This document shows, piece after piece, positions 46,418 to 56,115 of a stretch of 64,000 nt of DNA. Position numbers and translations under genes: made by a program. The first letter of the stretch is position 1, and each line of letters starts with the position of its first letter. Under the pieces are notes generated by a model that ran no database searches, had not been told where the DNA came from, and saw nothing but the letters and a program-made list of their open reading frames with translations. The stretch lies in contig OW121846.1 in NCBI GenBank assembly GCA_933228895.1, positions 22,263,088 to 22,327,087 of the forward strand, in the 5' to 3' direction. This stretch comes from Platycnemis pennipes. Taxonomy: Eukaryota > Arthropoda > Insecta > Odonata > Platycnemididae.

Positions 46418-47068
46418 TTACAATTTAGAGAAGAGCCCAATAACTTTTAGAAATAATATTATGCTATCAAGTTCATTAGGGTGATCCCCTAGGAGATTTT
46501 CTAGGCCTCCCCTAATTTTTAGCCGCCTTCGAACGTCCCGGTATTTATCACACTCTGTCAGGATATGCCTAATGCTGAGAGGAGAGTCGCATTCTTCACA
46601 CCGAGGTGGAGTTCTCTCTTCAGTGAAGAGATAGGAGTGAGTCAGGGGACTGTCCCCTATCCTCAGACGTGTGATGATGACCTCCTCCCGGCGGCTATTC
46701 CTGACGGACGTGGGCCACGCTGACGTTACCTGTTTGATGTTGCTTAACTTGTTATTAGCCACGGCATTCCATTCCTCCTTCCGCAAGTTAAAGACTGAAT
46801 TCCTCAGTTGTGCCTGACGGTCTTCATATGGTACCAGGGTCAACGCGGGATTGTCTTCATTCAGAGTATCCTTCGCAGTTGTATCAGCTAACTCATTCCC
46901 GACAATTCCCATGTGGCTGGGAACCCAAAGAAAAAGGACAGTAATTCCCTTCCCTTGAAGGGTGAACAGCGACGCGTGTATCTCCTGACAAATTTGGTGC
47001 ATAGAAGTGTAATCGGAAATGGAATTGAGGGCACTTAGAGAATCTGTACGGATTGCGAAGGACCCTCT
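46418..47068 (-). pseudogene. ORF2 C-terminal fragment of element I (partial RNase H to end)
   Basis: The open frame runs from SFAIRTDSLSALNSIS, the third RNase H motif, through LWVPSHMGIVGNELAD. The PGHVG motif has become PSHMG, and the D of the last RNase H motif is present. The RREEVIITRLRIGD block and the C-terminal CCHC (RCEECDSPLSIRHILTEC) follow, ending LFSKL. The start is the truncation point, so there is no initiator. It is close to the B and F ORF2s in sequence. It is a dead fragment. Confidence 0.88.
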
Positions 47069-47087
47069 GCTGTCCCGTTACTCCCGT

Positions 47088-48359
47088 GGTTTTGTACCAT
47101 AAATTTTCTGTTGAGGCAGATCTATTTTTAGATCTGATGAAAGCCCTTAAATGCTTTTATCCTATTGAATAGGGATAGGGATGGTTATATATGACAAGGC
47201 TTCAGGCTGCTTTACGACAAAGCTCTTTTCATGGCTGCTACCACTATCTCTTTGTTTGGCTTTAAATGAAATGGTCAAGCATTTAAATATTGGTAGCAGA
47301 CTTGTTCTTAATCAGCAGTGTCCAAACTGGCACTATGATCCATAATAGACTCCTTGTAGCGGATACACTCAATGGAACTGAATATAATTTCGATTGCATA
47401 ATGATGAAATAAAATGCTATCTTTAACGTCTTCCACAACTTTGTCCTTCCTCCTAACAAGATAAAATATGACAAAATATGAACAGTTTTATGTATTGCTG
47501 TTGTAGTGACTAATATTAAGTGATCGTTTTTGGCAAATGTAAGTGAGATTTCAGCTTGGGTATTTTTTATTTCGTAATTTAATACATTCCTAGAGCTCAA
47601 GAGACATGGTTGGGGTTCTAATAGGCATCATTTCTCTAAAACCACTGCCCATGGAATGATTAAAGTACGGGCCGTTTATCTTGGAAATTTCCGCGTGGGT
47701 ACGGAACAGTTATTTTGAAAAATCTCTATTTGTACTGTAAAGAATACGTGCTCCAACTCATTTAAGAGAAAATATACTTGGAAGTTTATGACGATATTCC
47801 CCCGCTCCTAGAGAAAATTAGAAAATGTTTTTCTCCTTTGAAAACTAAAAATTCCACTAAAATAGCGTGTAGCTTTATAGAAAATAGCTTTGCTGGTGTC
47901 CCTATATTCGTGCGAATGCGGATACAACTCTGTTTAGGAAATTACCTTCGTATTTTCAGAAGTGAAATACATTTTTTCAATGCCAGAGTTTTCTCTAAAT
48001 AGTTAGTTTTATTCTTTAAATTCCGGAGTAATCCATTATTGTTGAAACCCGTACTTTGGGAACATATGCATGCCACTGTTGGTTATTATTGGGTCATGTA
48101 GGACAAAGTGTTCTGATAGTTTAACACAAAAATAGGTATGCCGTTGGAATGCAGACATCCAAAGGCTTCTGGAATACACTTTTACGAATCATCATCTTTC
48201 TTCCACCAAAATCAAAATTTCAAAATATTATGTTTAATACTTCTGCGGTAGGTAGACTACCCCTCATTGGCTACTGCGGCACAAATTTCAACTAAACTTT
48301 TTTCTGCTGTGATCTTTTCTTGGTAAATTTGTATACTTGGGATATTGCATACTCCTCTA
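47088..48359. other. Unidentified AT-rich DNA
   Basis: The right side of the Merlin/minisatellite locus continues as AT-rich sequence with no recognisable domain. Frames of up to about 105 codons occur (for example 47283-47600 minus) but match no known family. I could not find a right-hand Merlin terminus. Confidence 0.45.
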
Positions 48360-48705
48360 CAGTGACTGACCTGGGTGTAATTATTAAACAAACTCGGTCA
48401 TGGACGGAACAAGTATCCCTGGTCTCCCGCAAGGCTTTTATCTCTCCATCAAATCAAGAGAAACAAAAATGAGCCATCTACCCAAATTCGACATAAACTT
48501 GTTACCTCACTAATATTACCAATATTTGATTACTGCTGTGTTACTTATAGTACTGTCCGGAAGACCTAAACTTAAAACTTCAAAGAAGTTGAATGTATGT
48601 ATTCGCTACATTAATTTGATCCCATCAGGATGTTCAATAGACTATTTGATGTTTTCAATTCTCGGTCTCTATTCAATAAAGACCGAGAAGGAAAGAAATA
48701 AATAA
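48360..48705 (+). pseudogene. Degenerate plus-strand reverse transcriptase C-terminal fragment
   Basis: Conceptual translation in shifting frames gives DLGVIIK...SWTEQVSLVSRKAF, then TQIRHKLVTSLILPIFDYCC and LNVCIRYI. This is the post-catalytic (thumb and linker) region of a non-LTR RT, where LGV.id..L.W..hi and ..LilPi.dYc are typical. At least two frameshifts and stops occur. It is the only non-LTR relic on the plus strand and is unrelated to the A-I family at the sequence level. Confidence 0.65.
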
Positions 48706-49035
48706 GAGTCAACGTCCAATTGGTATTAACAATTATAATGAAGCTAAAAGTTTCTTTCATGAAAAGGATGTTTACATAAAAAAACTGAGGCTTAGACCCG
48801 TATCGTCAGTCGCTCCTTCATAGTGGCACCTTCACGAAGAAGACCTTCGTCTATCGAGAGTCGGATCTTCTTTCAGAGGGCACACTTCATCCAAGGTTAT
48901 AAGAAGGTACTTCCTTCTACTCGCCTTGCCCTTCATCGTGTAGATCAACTCCTTCTCGTTCACGGATTGATTCGTTCCGAAAATCGTTCACTTCCCTAAC
49001 AAACGCGCAGCGTTTTTAGCATTGCGCAAAATGGA
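48706..49035. other. Intergenic stretch upstream of the Myb/SANT-like relic
   Basis: No gene is seen. The block AGTGGCACCTTCACGAAGAAG near 48823 lies about 200 bp upstream of the Myb/SANT-like relic and could be the subterminal part of a DNA element carrying it. No matching inverted copy was found downstream. Confidence 0.35.
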
Positions 49036-49895
49036 GCGAATGAGTTAAGTTGATTGAAATTTACTGGTTAGCTTGGAGGTGAAGTGTAAGGAGGCAACGG
49101 AGAACAAGACAGACAGACATTTGCAGGCAAGGTACGATGCTGGACCAAAATCGATAGTGAATTCATTGCCAATTCCATCGGGAGTAAGGTAATCATTGAA
49201 TTGTTTTACGATCAAGCGTTCCATTATTTATTAACAATGAATATCATTGCCATTATTTGATTGTTATCGTTTAGGTATTATCTGTGAGTAAGTATATCGA
49301 CCGTCAATGGGTTCATTTACTAAAAGCACTATAAATATTTTATATTGCAGGATAGAACAAAGTTGTAACAGACAAACACGTGACCATAAGTACGGAAACT
49401 GTACTATCGATGTTGAATTTTCCTTGGAATAGTGTAATTGGAGGCAATTGAGGAAGGCATGGGATAACATCAAGATGAAGAAGAAGAGAAAGCAAGGGCA
49501 GAAAACCCAAAACAGAATGCGTACCGGCGGTGGACCCTACATTCCACCGTTGGTAGAAGAACACCCAGAACACCCAAAGACAGAAGTCGACACTCATATT
49601 GGTAAGTTTAGGTAATACTTCACCTGATACATCTCCCATTACTATCGAAGTTGGTTAATTTTTTATTTATTGAAGGTGTTGAGCAGTCGTCGACAGTCAC
49701 TGTTCCGATGGATGTTCCACAGCAAACACCATGCTCCTCTGGAGGTTTAACAAGAGCAGCAGCCATTGAGAGAGAGTTGGAGGCTTGAAGCCTTATCACG
49801 CTTCACGTGAAAAGATTCAAATCCTCAGGCAGGAGAAGGCGGAAGTGGAGCTAGCCTCAGCCAGAGCAATCAAGAACACTCGCTTGTGTACGTGA
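49036..49895 (+). pseudogene. Myb/SANT-like DNA-binding domain gene, probably broken
   Basis: Three exon-like pieces are visible. First, NLLVSLEVKCKEATENK, then, after a one-base shift, WTKIDSEFIANSIGSK up to a GT donor at 49189. Second, QLRKAWDNIKMKKKRK...RMRTGGGPYIPP up to a GTAAGT donor at 49602. Third, from an AG acceptor at 49675, a Ser/Thr-rich stretch then a coiled-coil-like REKIQILRQEKAEVELASAR. The K-x-W-x-x-I and QLrkaWdNiK motifs and the GGGP motif are typical of the insect Myb/SANT-like (MSANTD-type) proteins, some of which accompany Harbinger transposons. Shifts in exon 1 and exon 3 (near 49787-49790) argue for a pseudogene. Exon limits are inferred. Confidence 0.6.
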
Positions 49896-50298
49896 TTGAA
49901 CTCACAAAGGTGACTTTATTTAGTATACAAAACTGAGTGATTGTATGAGTCACTATTCGTTTTTATTTTACCTTGATTCCCGTAACTTTGAGGGTGAGGA
50001 TTGTTTGTGACGATTGTTTGCAACAATATGAGTGAGTGTGCGAGTGTGTCATTTACTGCCACTTAAGTTTTTCTGCATGCTTGATTTTGTACGTGTGATT
50101 GAGAGCTACGTTACTTTGTATACACTCCTTTCTTCCCCTTTTCCCCCAGTTTTTTATTCCTTTTCCCCCTCAAGAATACGGCTTTGGGTATATTTTTCTT
50201 CATTTGTTATTTGCATACAGCCGTAGAGACGTTCTTTTCATTGTTCAACGTACGATGTAAACTCCATTTGAGACAGATTATTCCCTGTAGGTTTTAGT
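49896..50298. other. Unidentified sequence left of element F
   Basis: No gene or element is recognised. The last 15-25 bases (GTAGGTTTTAGTAGG) look like the outer part of the 3' repeat tail of element G, displaced here by the insertion of F. Confidence 0.45.
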
Positions 50299-50310
50299 AG
50301 GTTTTAAGTT
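50299..50310. repeat. Target-site duplication of element F, 3' side
   Basis: AGGTTTTAAGTT is repeated at 55957-55968 on the 5' side of F. The duplicated sequence belongs to the 3' tail of element G. Confidence 0.85.
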
Positions 50311-50449
50311 AGGTAGGTAGGTAGATTTAAGTTTGTATGGGTGCGTCGACGACTAAGGTCATTTGCACCACGCAGTCGATATAGTGTACTAAAATAAAAA
50401 TTGGATACGTCGGCAATAGAAATAAATAGGAAAAATATGAAACACTATA

Positions 50450-53400
50450 TTAAATCTTATTTAGAAGTCCAGTTACTTTTAAAAACGATATAATTCCGCT
50501 TAGACGATCATGATCGTCTCCTAGAACTTGTTCTAGGTCTCCCCTAATACCCAGCTTTTCGCGCACAGTCCGGAATTTGTCACACTCCGTCAGGAGGTGT
50601 CGGACACTGAGAGGAGAGTCGCAGTCATCACAACGAGGCGTTATTTTCTCTTCTGTAAAGAGGAAGGAGTGGGTCAAGGCGCAATGCCCAATTCTCAACC
50701 TTGTGATGACGACTTCCTCTCTGCGACTGTTCCTGACGGAAGTGGGCCACACTGACGTTACCGGTTTTACGCTGCGTAGTTTGTTATTACGCACGTCCCT
50801 CCAAGATGTACTCCACTGATCTAGCACTTCTTTACGAAGAGTAGCCTTTAGGTCCTGGCAAGGGACCAGCGTCGTCGTCTGTTCAGGGATCTTTAGAGCC
50901 CTCTTCGCAGCTGCATCGGCCGTCTCATTACCGGCAATTCCCACATGTCCAGGGACCCAGAGGAAGGTTATGGTAATTCCTCTTCTATTAAGGCATAGGA
51001 GGCTGTAGTGTATGCTCTGGACAATGGGGTGATTGGAGGAGAAGGCGGAAATGGATTGAAGAGCACTCATAGAGTCCGTACAAATAGTGAACGCCTTAGC
51101 ACTCTTCCCGATACCATCAAGGGCCATCTTAATGGCCAGCAGCTCGGCTGTGAATATGCTACACAGTGGGCTGAGTCTGGCCTCGATGACGCCGTGGTAA
51201 GAGGAGGTAACCGCGCATGAGCAGGCTGCGTCCGATTTAGAACCATCGGTGAATACGGGGATGAAGTCGGGGTGGCGACAGAGAAATTCATTGAAAAGAC
51301 GCTGGTACTCTAGATCAGTGGTGTGGGCTTTCGGGCGGCTACTGAGACCCATGTGGATTTCAGGGGGTGGAATTATCCACGGTGGGTAACTAGAGTACCC
51401 AACCGGATACAAATCTGGGAGCCTTAACCTGGTTCCTTGAATAAATAAATTAAAGCGAACACCAAGCGGCTTGGTGGCCCTTGTCCGTCTGATAAAAAGT
51501 TCTAAAAAACGAGGGTTAGAAATCACGTTAAAACACGGATGGTTCTTTGTCGCTAAAATTTTGGCCGCATAGGAGCACATTAAAATGTTTCTACGGTGCG
51601 ACAACGGCGGTTCACCGGCATCAGCATAGATGCTGAGGACCGGACTGGTCCGGAAAGCACCAGTGGATATCCGAAGCCCTGCGTTGTGCACTGATGTCAG
51701 AGATCTCAAATACGTCTCGCGGCTGGAGGCGTAAACAAATGACCCGTAGTCCAGCTTGGAACGTACGAGTGAGCGGTACAATAAAAGCAATGACCTGCGG
51801 TCGGCACCCCAAGATGAGTGATTTAAAAACTTTAAAATATTTAGAGTCCGTAGACTTTTATCCCTTAAACTCCGTATATGATCACGGTAGCTGAGTCGGT
51901 AGTCCAATGTCATGCCAAGGAACCGAACTGAGTCCACGTAAGGTAAGTGTCTACCACCAAGTAAAAGTGCTGGTGGAATGTAGGCTCCTCTTACACGATA
52001 AAAATGAATGCATTTGCACTTTTCCGTCGAAAATTTAAATCCATTTCTCTGGGACCAGCTCTCGAGTCTGTTCAGAGCCAGCTGGGTTACTCTAGCAGCG
52101 CTGATAAGTTTCGACGACCTGCAAAATATTGCTAGGTCGTCCACAAACAGTGATCCCAAGAGAGGAGGTTTGATACATCTTGCTATATCATTAATAGCAA
52201 TGGCGAATAATGTCACGCTTAAAACGGACCCTTGGGGCACACCGTTCTCTTGTGAATAAAACTCTGATAGGTGGTTGCCTATCTTAACTTTAAAAACACG
52301 GTCACTTAAAAAGTTACGTATAAAAACAAGTAAATTTCCCCTCATGCCCCACTCGTGCAGCGTCGTTAAAATTTTCCACCGCCAAACTCTGTCGTATGCC
52401 TTCTCCATGTCGAAGAAGACACCTACGACGTGTTGGCGGAGAAGAAAGGCCTCCTGGATATAATTGTCGACCCTGACTAGGTGGTCAACGGTCGAGCGGC
52501 CACGTCTAAAACCACATTGGATAGTTGAGAGAAGGTTTCGACGCTCCAACCACCAAACAAGTCGCCGATTCACCATTCTCTCCGTTACCTTACACAGGCA
52601 ACTGGTAAGAGAGATAGGCCTGTAATTGTTCGGGTCAGCTCTATCTTTACCCTGCTTAGGGATGGGTACAACTATAGACTCCCGCCAAGAGGTTGGGAAG
52701 CTACCCTCAGCCCAAAGTTGGTTGAGGGATCGAAGGACGTCCAGCAGTGCCCTCTCCGGAATATTCCGGAGAAACGCATTGTGGATTTCGTCCATTCCTG
52801 GGGCCGTGTCTCGGGAGTCTTCAATGGCAGAACGTAGTTCCCAGAGGGAGAAAGGGATATTGTACTCTGCCATTGTATGCCTCTCAGTAAAGATGAGTGG
52901 GCAGGATTCTGAGCGTCTCTTAGTAGAGAGGAAGGTTTCCTCGTACGTGTCGTCGCTGCATGTTTTGGTGAGTAATTGGCCGAAGACCTCGCCAATAGCA
53001 GACGGAGATGTCAATACGTTGCCGCCGACGTTGAGGAACGGGACGCTGCGTTGATGGTGGTTTCCCGAAATACGTTTTACTTTGTCCCAGACGTGTGCCA
53101 AAGGTGTTCTGTAGTTAATGCTGGATACGTATTCCATCCAGGAGGCCTTTTTTGCTTCCTTCACGATCCTTCGAGCTTTGGCTCGGAGGTGCCTAAAGGA
53201 AGCTAGGTTCGTCTCCGTGGGAAATTTATTAAAAATCCTTAACGCTTTCTTGCGTTGACGAATGGCTCTTGCACATTCCTCGTTCCACCACGGGACTGCA
53301 GGCCTGAGAATGGTTCGCACTGACTTAGGAACGCTGCAGTTGGCTGCATGAATGATGCTGCACGTTAATTTGTCAATGTTGAAAACTCCGTTTTGGCTTT

Positions 53401-54151
53401 CGTCATGCTTAAAATTAAATGTGTCCTTAAAAACAGGCCAATTGGCTTTCCGGACGATCCAGTTGCCCGGTCTGATAAAGTCTGGATTAAAATTATTTTC
53501 TCTATTTATTAGAATGGGAAAATGATCGCTCCCACACAGGTCATTGTGAACAGTCAGATGAAGCTTGTTCATCAAAGTGCTCGACGTGAGGCAAAGATCA
53601 ATTGTAGAAAACTGACCATTAAAAGAGTTAAAACGTGTGTGTTCCCCGTTATTCATTAAAACTAAGTTAAAATCTTGAATAAAATTAGATAGCACCTGGC
53701 CTCTACGGTTGCACTGCTCCCGAGAGCTACCCCAAAGGGTTTCGTGAGCATTAAAATCCCCTAGTAAAACGTAAGGTCTCGGTAGCTGATGAACAAGGGT
53801 TTCAAGATGAAATCGGGTGACCGGTGCCCCCTCTGGTAAATAAACATTACATAATGTCACAGCCTCAGGGGCATGCACCGTTACAGCGACCGCCTGAAAA
53901 GGCGTGTTCAGCTGCACTCGGGAGGTGTAAAGGGCCTCCCGTGTAGCAACTGCCACTCCACCCTGGGCACGTTGGCCACTAGTGTCGTCAAATCTAAAAA
54001 CTTTAAAACCTTTTAAAATACCGTTGTCAGTAGTTTTAAAATGGGTTTCTTGCAGACATATGCAAGAGGGGTTAAGATCTCGAATTAAAATGGCCAGCTC
54101 CTCCTTATGCCTATAAAAACCATTGCAGTTCCACTGCAGGATAAAAGCCAT
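50450..54151 (-). CDS. ORF2 polyprotein of element F (APE endonuclease, RT, RNase H)
   Basis: The protein has 1233 residues, the same length as in B, so motif positions agree: WNCNG at 7-11, QETHF at 34-38, GDFNAH at 131-136, FSTIDL, SDHFPI, FFDMEKAYD, GVPQGSVLS and FVDDLAIF at 669-676. RNase H motifs are FTDGS, FTAEL, CTDS and PGHVGIAGNETAD. The C-terminal CCHC is RCDDCDSPLSVRHLLTEC. All known catalytic acidic residues of the three enzymes are present, and no stop interrupts the frame. Role as for B: target nicking, target-primed reverse transcription and RNA removal. It ends GLLNKI. Confidence 0.96.
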   Translation of the reverse strand: MAFILQWNCNGFYRHKEELAILIRDLNPSCICLQETHFKTTDNGILKGFKVFRFDDTSGQRAQGGVAVATREALYTSRVQLNTPFQAVAVTVHAPEAVTLCNVYLPEGAPVTRFHLETLVHQLPRPYVLLGDFNAHETLWGSSREQCNRRGQVLSNFIQDFNLVLMNNGEHTRFNSFNGQFSTIDLCLTSSTLMNKLHLTVHNDLCGSDHFPILINRENNFNPDFIRPGNWIVRKANWPVFKDTFNFKHDESQNGVFNIDKLTCSIIHAANCSVPKSVRTILRPAVPWWNEECARAIRQRKKALRIFNKFPTETNLASFRHLRAKARRIVKEAKKASWMEYVSSINYRTPLAHVWDKVKRISGNHHQRSVPFLNVGGNVLTSPSAIGEVFGQLLTKTCSDDTYEETFLSTKRRSESCPLIFTERHTMAEYNIPFSLWELRSAIEDSRDTAPGMDEIHNAFLRNIPERALLDVLRSLNQLWAEGSFPTSWRESIVVPIPKQGKDRADPNNYRPISLTSCLCKVTERMVNRRLVWWLERRNLLSTIQCGFRRGRSTVDHLVRVDNYIQEAFLLRQHVVGVFFDMEKAYDRVWRWKILTTLHEWGMRGNLLVFIRNFLSDRVFKVKIGNHLSEFYSQENGVPQGSVLSVTLFAIAINDIARCIKPPLLGSLFVDDLAIFCRSSKLISAARVTQLALNRLESWSQRNGFKFSTEKCKCIHFYRVRGAYIPPALLLGGRHLPYVDSVRFLGMTLDYRLSYRDHIRSLRDKSLRTLNILKFLNHSSWGADRRSLLLLYRSLVRSKLDYGSFVYASSRETYLRSLTSVHNAGLRISTGAFRTSPVLSIYADAGEPPLSHRRNILMCSYAAKILATKNHPCFNVISNPRFLELFIRRTRATKPLGVRFNLFIQGTRLRLPDLYPVGYSSYPPWIIPPPEIHMGLSSRPKAHTTDLEYQRLFNEFLCRHPDFIPVFTDGSKSDAACSCAVTSSYHGVIEARLSPLCSIFTAELLAIKMALDGIGKSAKAFTICTDSMSALQSISAFSSNHPIVQSIHYSLLCLNRRGITITFLWVPGHVGIAGNETADAAAKRALKIPEQTTTLVPCQDLKATLRKEVLDQWSTSWRDVRNNKLRSVKPVTSVWPTSVRNSRREEVVITRLRIGHCALTHSFLFTEEKITPRCDDCDSPLSVRHLLTECDKFRTVREKLGIRGDLEQVLGDDHDRLSGIISFLKVTGLLNKI

Positions 54152-54194
54152 AAAGGTATAAAGGTTAAAACTCGAGCACTATCCGGTGGGAGAA

Positions 54195-55367
54195 TCACCG
54201 CTTAATACGGCGGTGCTTCTTTGCCTTCTGCTTCGCGAGGAGGACTTCTGTCTCCGAAAGACTCTCGTCCTCTTCCATCGATTCCGGTCGGTTCAGTCCG
54301 ACTGGACCGGAGGGGCCGGGGGAAGGCGTCTTCTCACGCCTCGCATTGGTAGCCCCAGTGGTAGTGGTAGGTGGGTTCATTTTGCCCGTACTTGCGTCTT
54401 TATTTTCTGGTTTTGGTGCCGGTTTAGAGGCCTTAGCCGGCGTGGCCGATTTCTCTTTTCGTTCTGCTTTGGTTGATAGCGTACTTTCTGTCTGTGTTGC
54501 GATAGTGGCCTTGATTACCTGTTTTGCAGCAACTGCAGCGAAAGATTTGGAGAAGGTAGGGGCCTCCATTGCCCTATACTTCTTTCTCGCCTCGAAATAG
54601 GTGATCTTTTCCAAAGTTTTTATTTCCATTATTTTGCGTTCTTCCTTTACTTTTGGGCATTGCCGAGAATAGACTGGGTGTGTACCCTCGCAATTAACGC
54701 AGTGTGGTTCGTTTTCGCATTCCGCACCCTCGTGGTTTTCCAGGCCGCAGCGTGGGCAGGTGGCCTTGCCCTGACATCGCGTAGCGATGTGGCCGAACTT
54801 TTGGCACTGGAAGCAGCGCATAGGAGCCGGTACGAATGGCCGCACAGGGACCGATTCGTACCCCACGAACACCTTGTCGGGGAGCCTATCAAAGGCAAAA
54901 GTCAGTACGACAGATGTAGTGTTAACGAATTCCCCATTACGCTTGGTGGTAAGCCGACGAACATCTGTGACGCCCTGAGACGACATCTCAGATTTTATTT
55001 CGTCAGCTTCCACGTACAAGAAGTCGTAATGGCTTATGACTCCCCGACTGGTGTTCAGGGTGCGGTGCACCTCTACCGAGACGGGAATGTCGTGGAGTTC
55101 CTTCATCGCTAGCAATTTCTCTGCCTGATTTGGGTTGCTTGTTTCGATTAACAAGGAACCATCGCGCAGTTTCTTGGCGGACTTTAATTCGCCGGGTATT
55201 TTGGCAGACAAAACTCTCTTAATTAGGAAGGGAGACACCTTCTTGAGGGTCTCGCCTTCCCTTGTACACCTCATAATCAAAAAGCGCCGAGAGGCGCAGA
55301 AACCGATAACTCCTCCACCCATGTCTGGGCGGGATTTTTTAGTTGGTGGTAGGTTGATATCCTCCAT
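54195..55367 (-). CDS. ORF1 Gag-like nucleic-acid-binding protein of element F
   Basis: The protein has 390 residues from the ATG at 55367 (MEDINLPP). As in B, a GTG-initiated 22-codon extension lies upstream and is not used here. The three zinc knuckles are CFQCQKFGHIATRC, CPRCGLENHEGAEC and CVNCEGTHPVYSRQC. The C-terminal third is low-complexity (Lys, Pro, Thr) with TPSPGPSGP and an acidic SMEEDESLSETE patch before the basic end KKHRRIKR. It is expected to bind the element RNA. Only 43 nt separate its stop from the ORF2 ATG, against 75 nt in B. Confidence 0.93.
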   Translation of the reverse strand: MEDINLPPTKKSRPDMGGGVIGFCASRRFLIMRCTREGETLKKVSPFLIKRVLSAKIPGELKSAKKLRDGSLLIETSNPNQAEKLLAMKELHDIPVSVEVHRTLNTSRGVISHYDFLYVEADEIKSEMSSQGVTDVRRLTTKRNGEFVNTTSVVLTFAFDRLPDKVFVGYESVPVRPFVPAPMRCFQCQKFGHIATRCQGKATCPRCGLENHEGAECENEPHCVNCEGTHPVYSRQCPKVKEERKIMEIKTLEKITYFEARKKYRAMEAPTFSKSFAAVAAKQVIKATIATQTESTLSTKAERKEKSATPAKASKPAPKPENKDASTGKMNPPTTTTGATNARREKTPSPGPSGPVGLNRPESMEEDESLSETEVLLAKQKAKKHRRIKR

Positions 55368-55956
55368 GCCAAATAAAACTTCATCCCCCGAGCTCCCCAC
55401 CCACCATGGAGCCACACATTTGGGACGCCGCACCGCAAACCGGTGCGGTCGCCAGGGCTACCCGAGGGATATAGCACCCTAGAGGTAGTTGCCTGTTTCG
55501 GGTTGGATCTTCGATGCACGGGCCCACCAAACCCGTACATCTCCGACCGCCCTACGCAGACCCCCACCTCCCTGGCACTCGCCACCGAACGTATCGGAAG
55601 CCGATTGACCGGGAGTGGCTAGCTCCCGGCCGCCCGTTTACAGCGAATCCGGGGCCAAAGAGGGGTATTGGCCCGTTGTCCATACCGGGCATCCGACCCC
55701 CGGCTGGGAACCACGGACCTCACCCTCCAGGTTCCCCTTCTCCTCTTTACGGGTCTCCGCACACGGCAAACATGCGGGTGGATCGCAGGCCAGGTGGTAT
55801 GGCCGCACACAGACAGTTGACCCACAAGACTGTCCGGGCTCAACCCTTGTTGGCTCTGGGTTTGTTATCGGGGTTATCTCCCCGCCCTTTTAGTCGCCTC
55901 TTACGACAAGCAGAGATACTGCGGGAGTATTCTCAATCCCCCTACCCGCAGGGGGG
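55368..55956 (-). promoter_or_regulatory. 5' UTR and 5' terminus of element F
   Basis: It contains GTCGTAAGAGGCGAC (complement of 55893-55907), the terminal CTGCGGG/CCCGCAG inverted pair, a run of Gs at the end, and the CCGCACCG/CGGTGCGG hairpin near ORF1. The strong similarity to A/B in this noncoding stretch, despite diverged ORFs, suggests function in transcription, translation or 5' end processing. Confidence 0.5.
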
Positions 55957-56115
55957 AGGTTTTAAGTTGTAGGGTGCGTCGACGGCTAGGTCATTTTGCA
56001 CCACTACACTGTCTTCGTGGTAAAAGTAATAAAGATTATCATATTCACTTACGTCACTTATTAAAAAAAATATATATACACATACATTGTGCGATAAAAA
56101 AAACAACAAAGAGGC

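Larger units (their letters stand above)
43845..47071 (-). mobile_element. Non-LTR element I, 5'-truncated, split by element J
   Basis: The 3' tail (TAGTCGTAGTAGTAG, then GGGTGCGTCGAC at 43873) and the remaining 3' UTR (from 46321, AGGTCATTTTGCGCCC) belong together but are separated by the inverted-repeat element J. The ORF2 fragment begins in RNase H at 47068. A 16-bp target duplication defines both ends, so this is a classic 5'-truncated insertion of about 0.8 kb that later received a 2.43-kb passenger. Confidence 0.9.
50311..55956 (-). mobile_element. Non-LTR retrotransposon F, full length with both ORFs open
   Basis: The 5.65-kb element has a complete 5' UTR (six-G end at 55951-55956), intact ORF1, a 43-nt spacer, intact ORF2 and a 139-nt 3' region. 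The 3' region ends GGTGC...GTCGACGCACCC plus TAGG-type repeats. It is flanked by a perfect 12-bp target duplication (AGGTTTTAAGTT). It belongs to a different subfamily from A/B, with many amino-acid differences over the same 1233-residue length. It inserted into the 3' tail of element G in the same orientation. Open ORFs and a clean duplication mark it as young and possibly competent. Confidence 0.95.
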
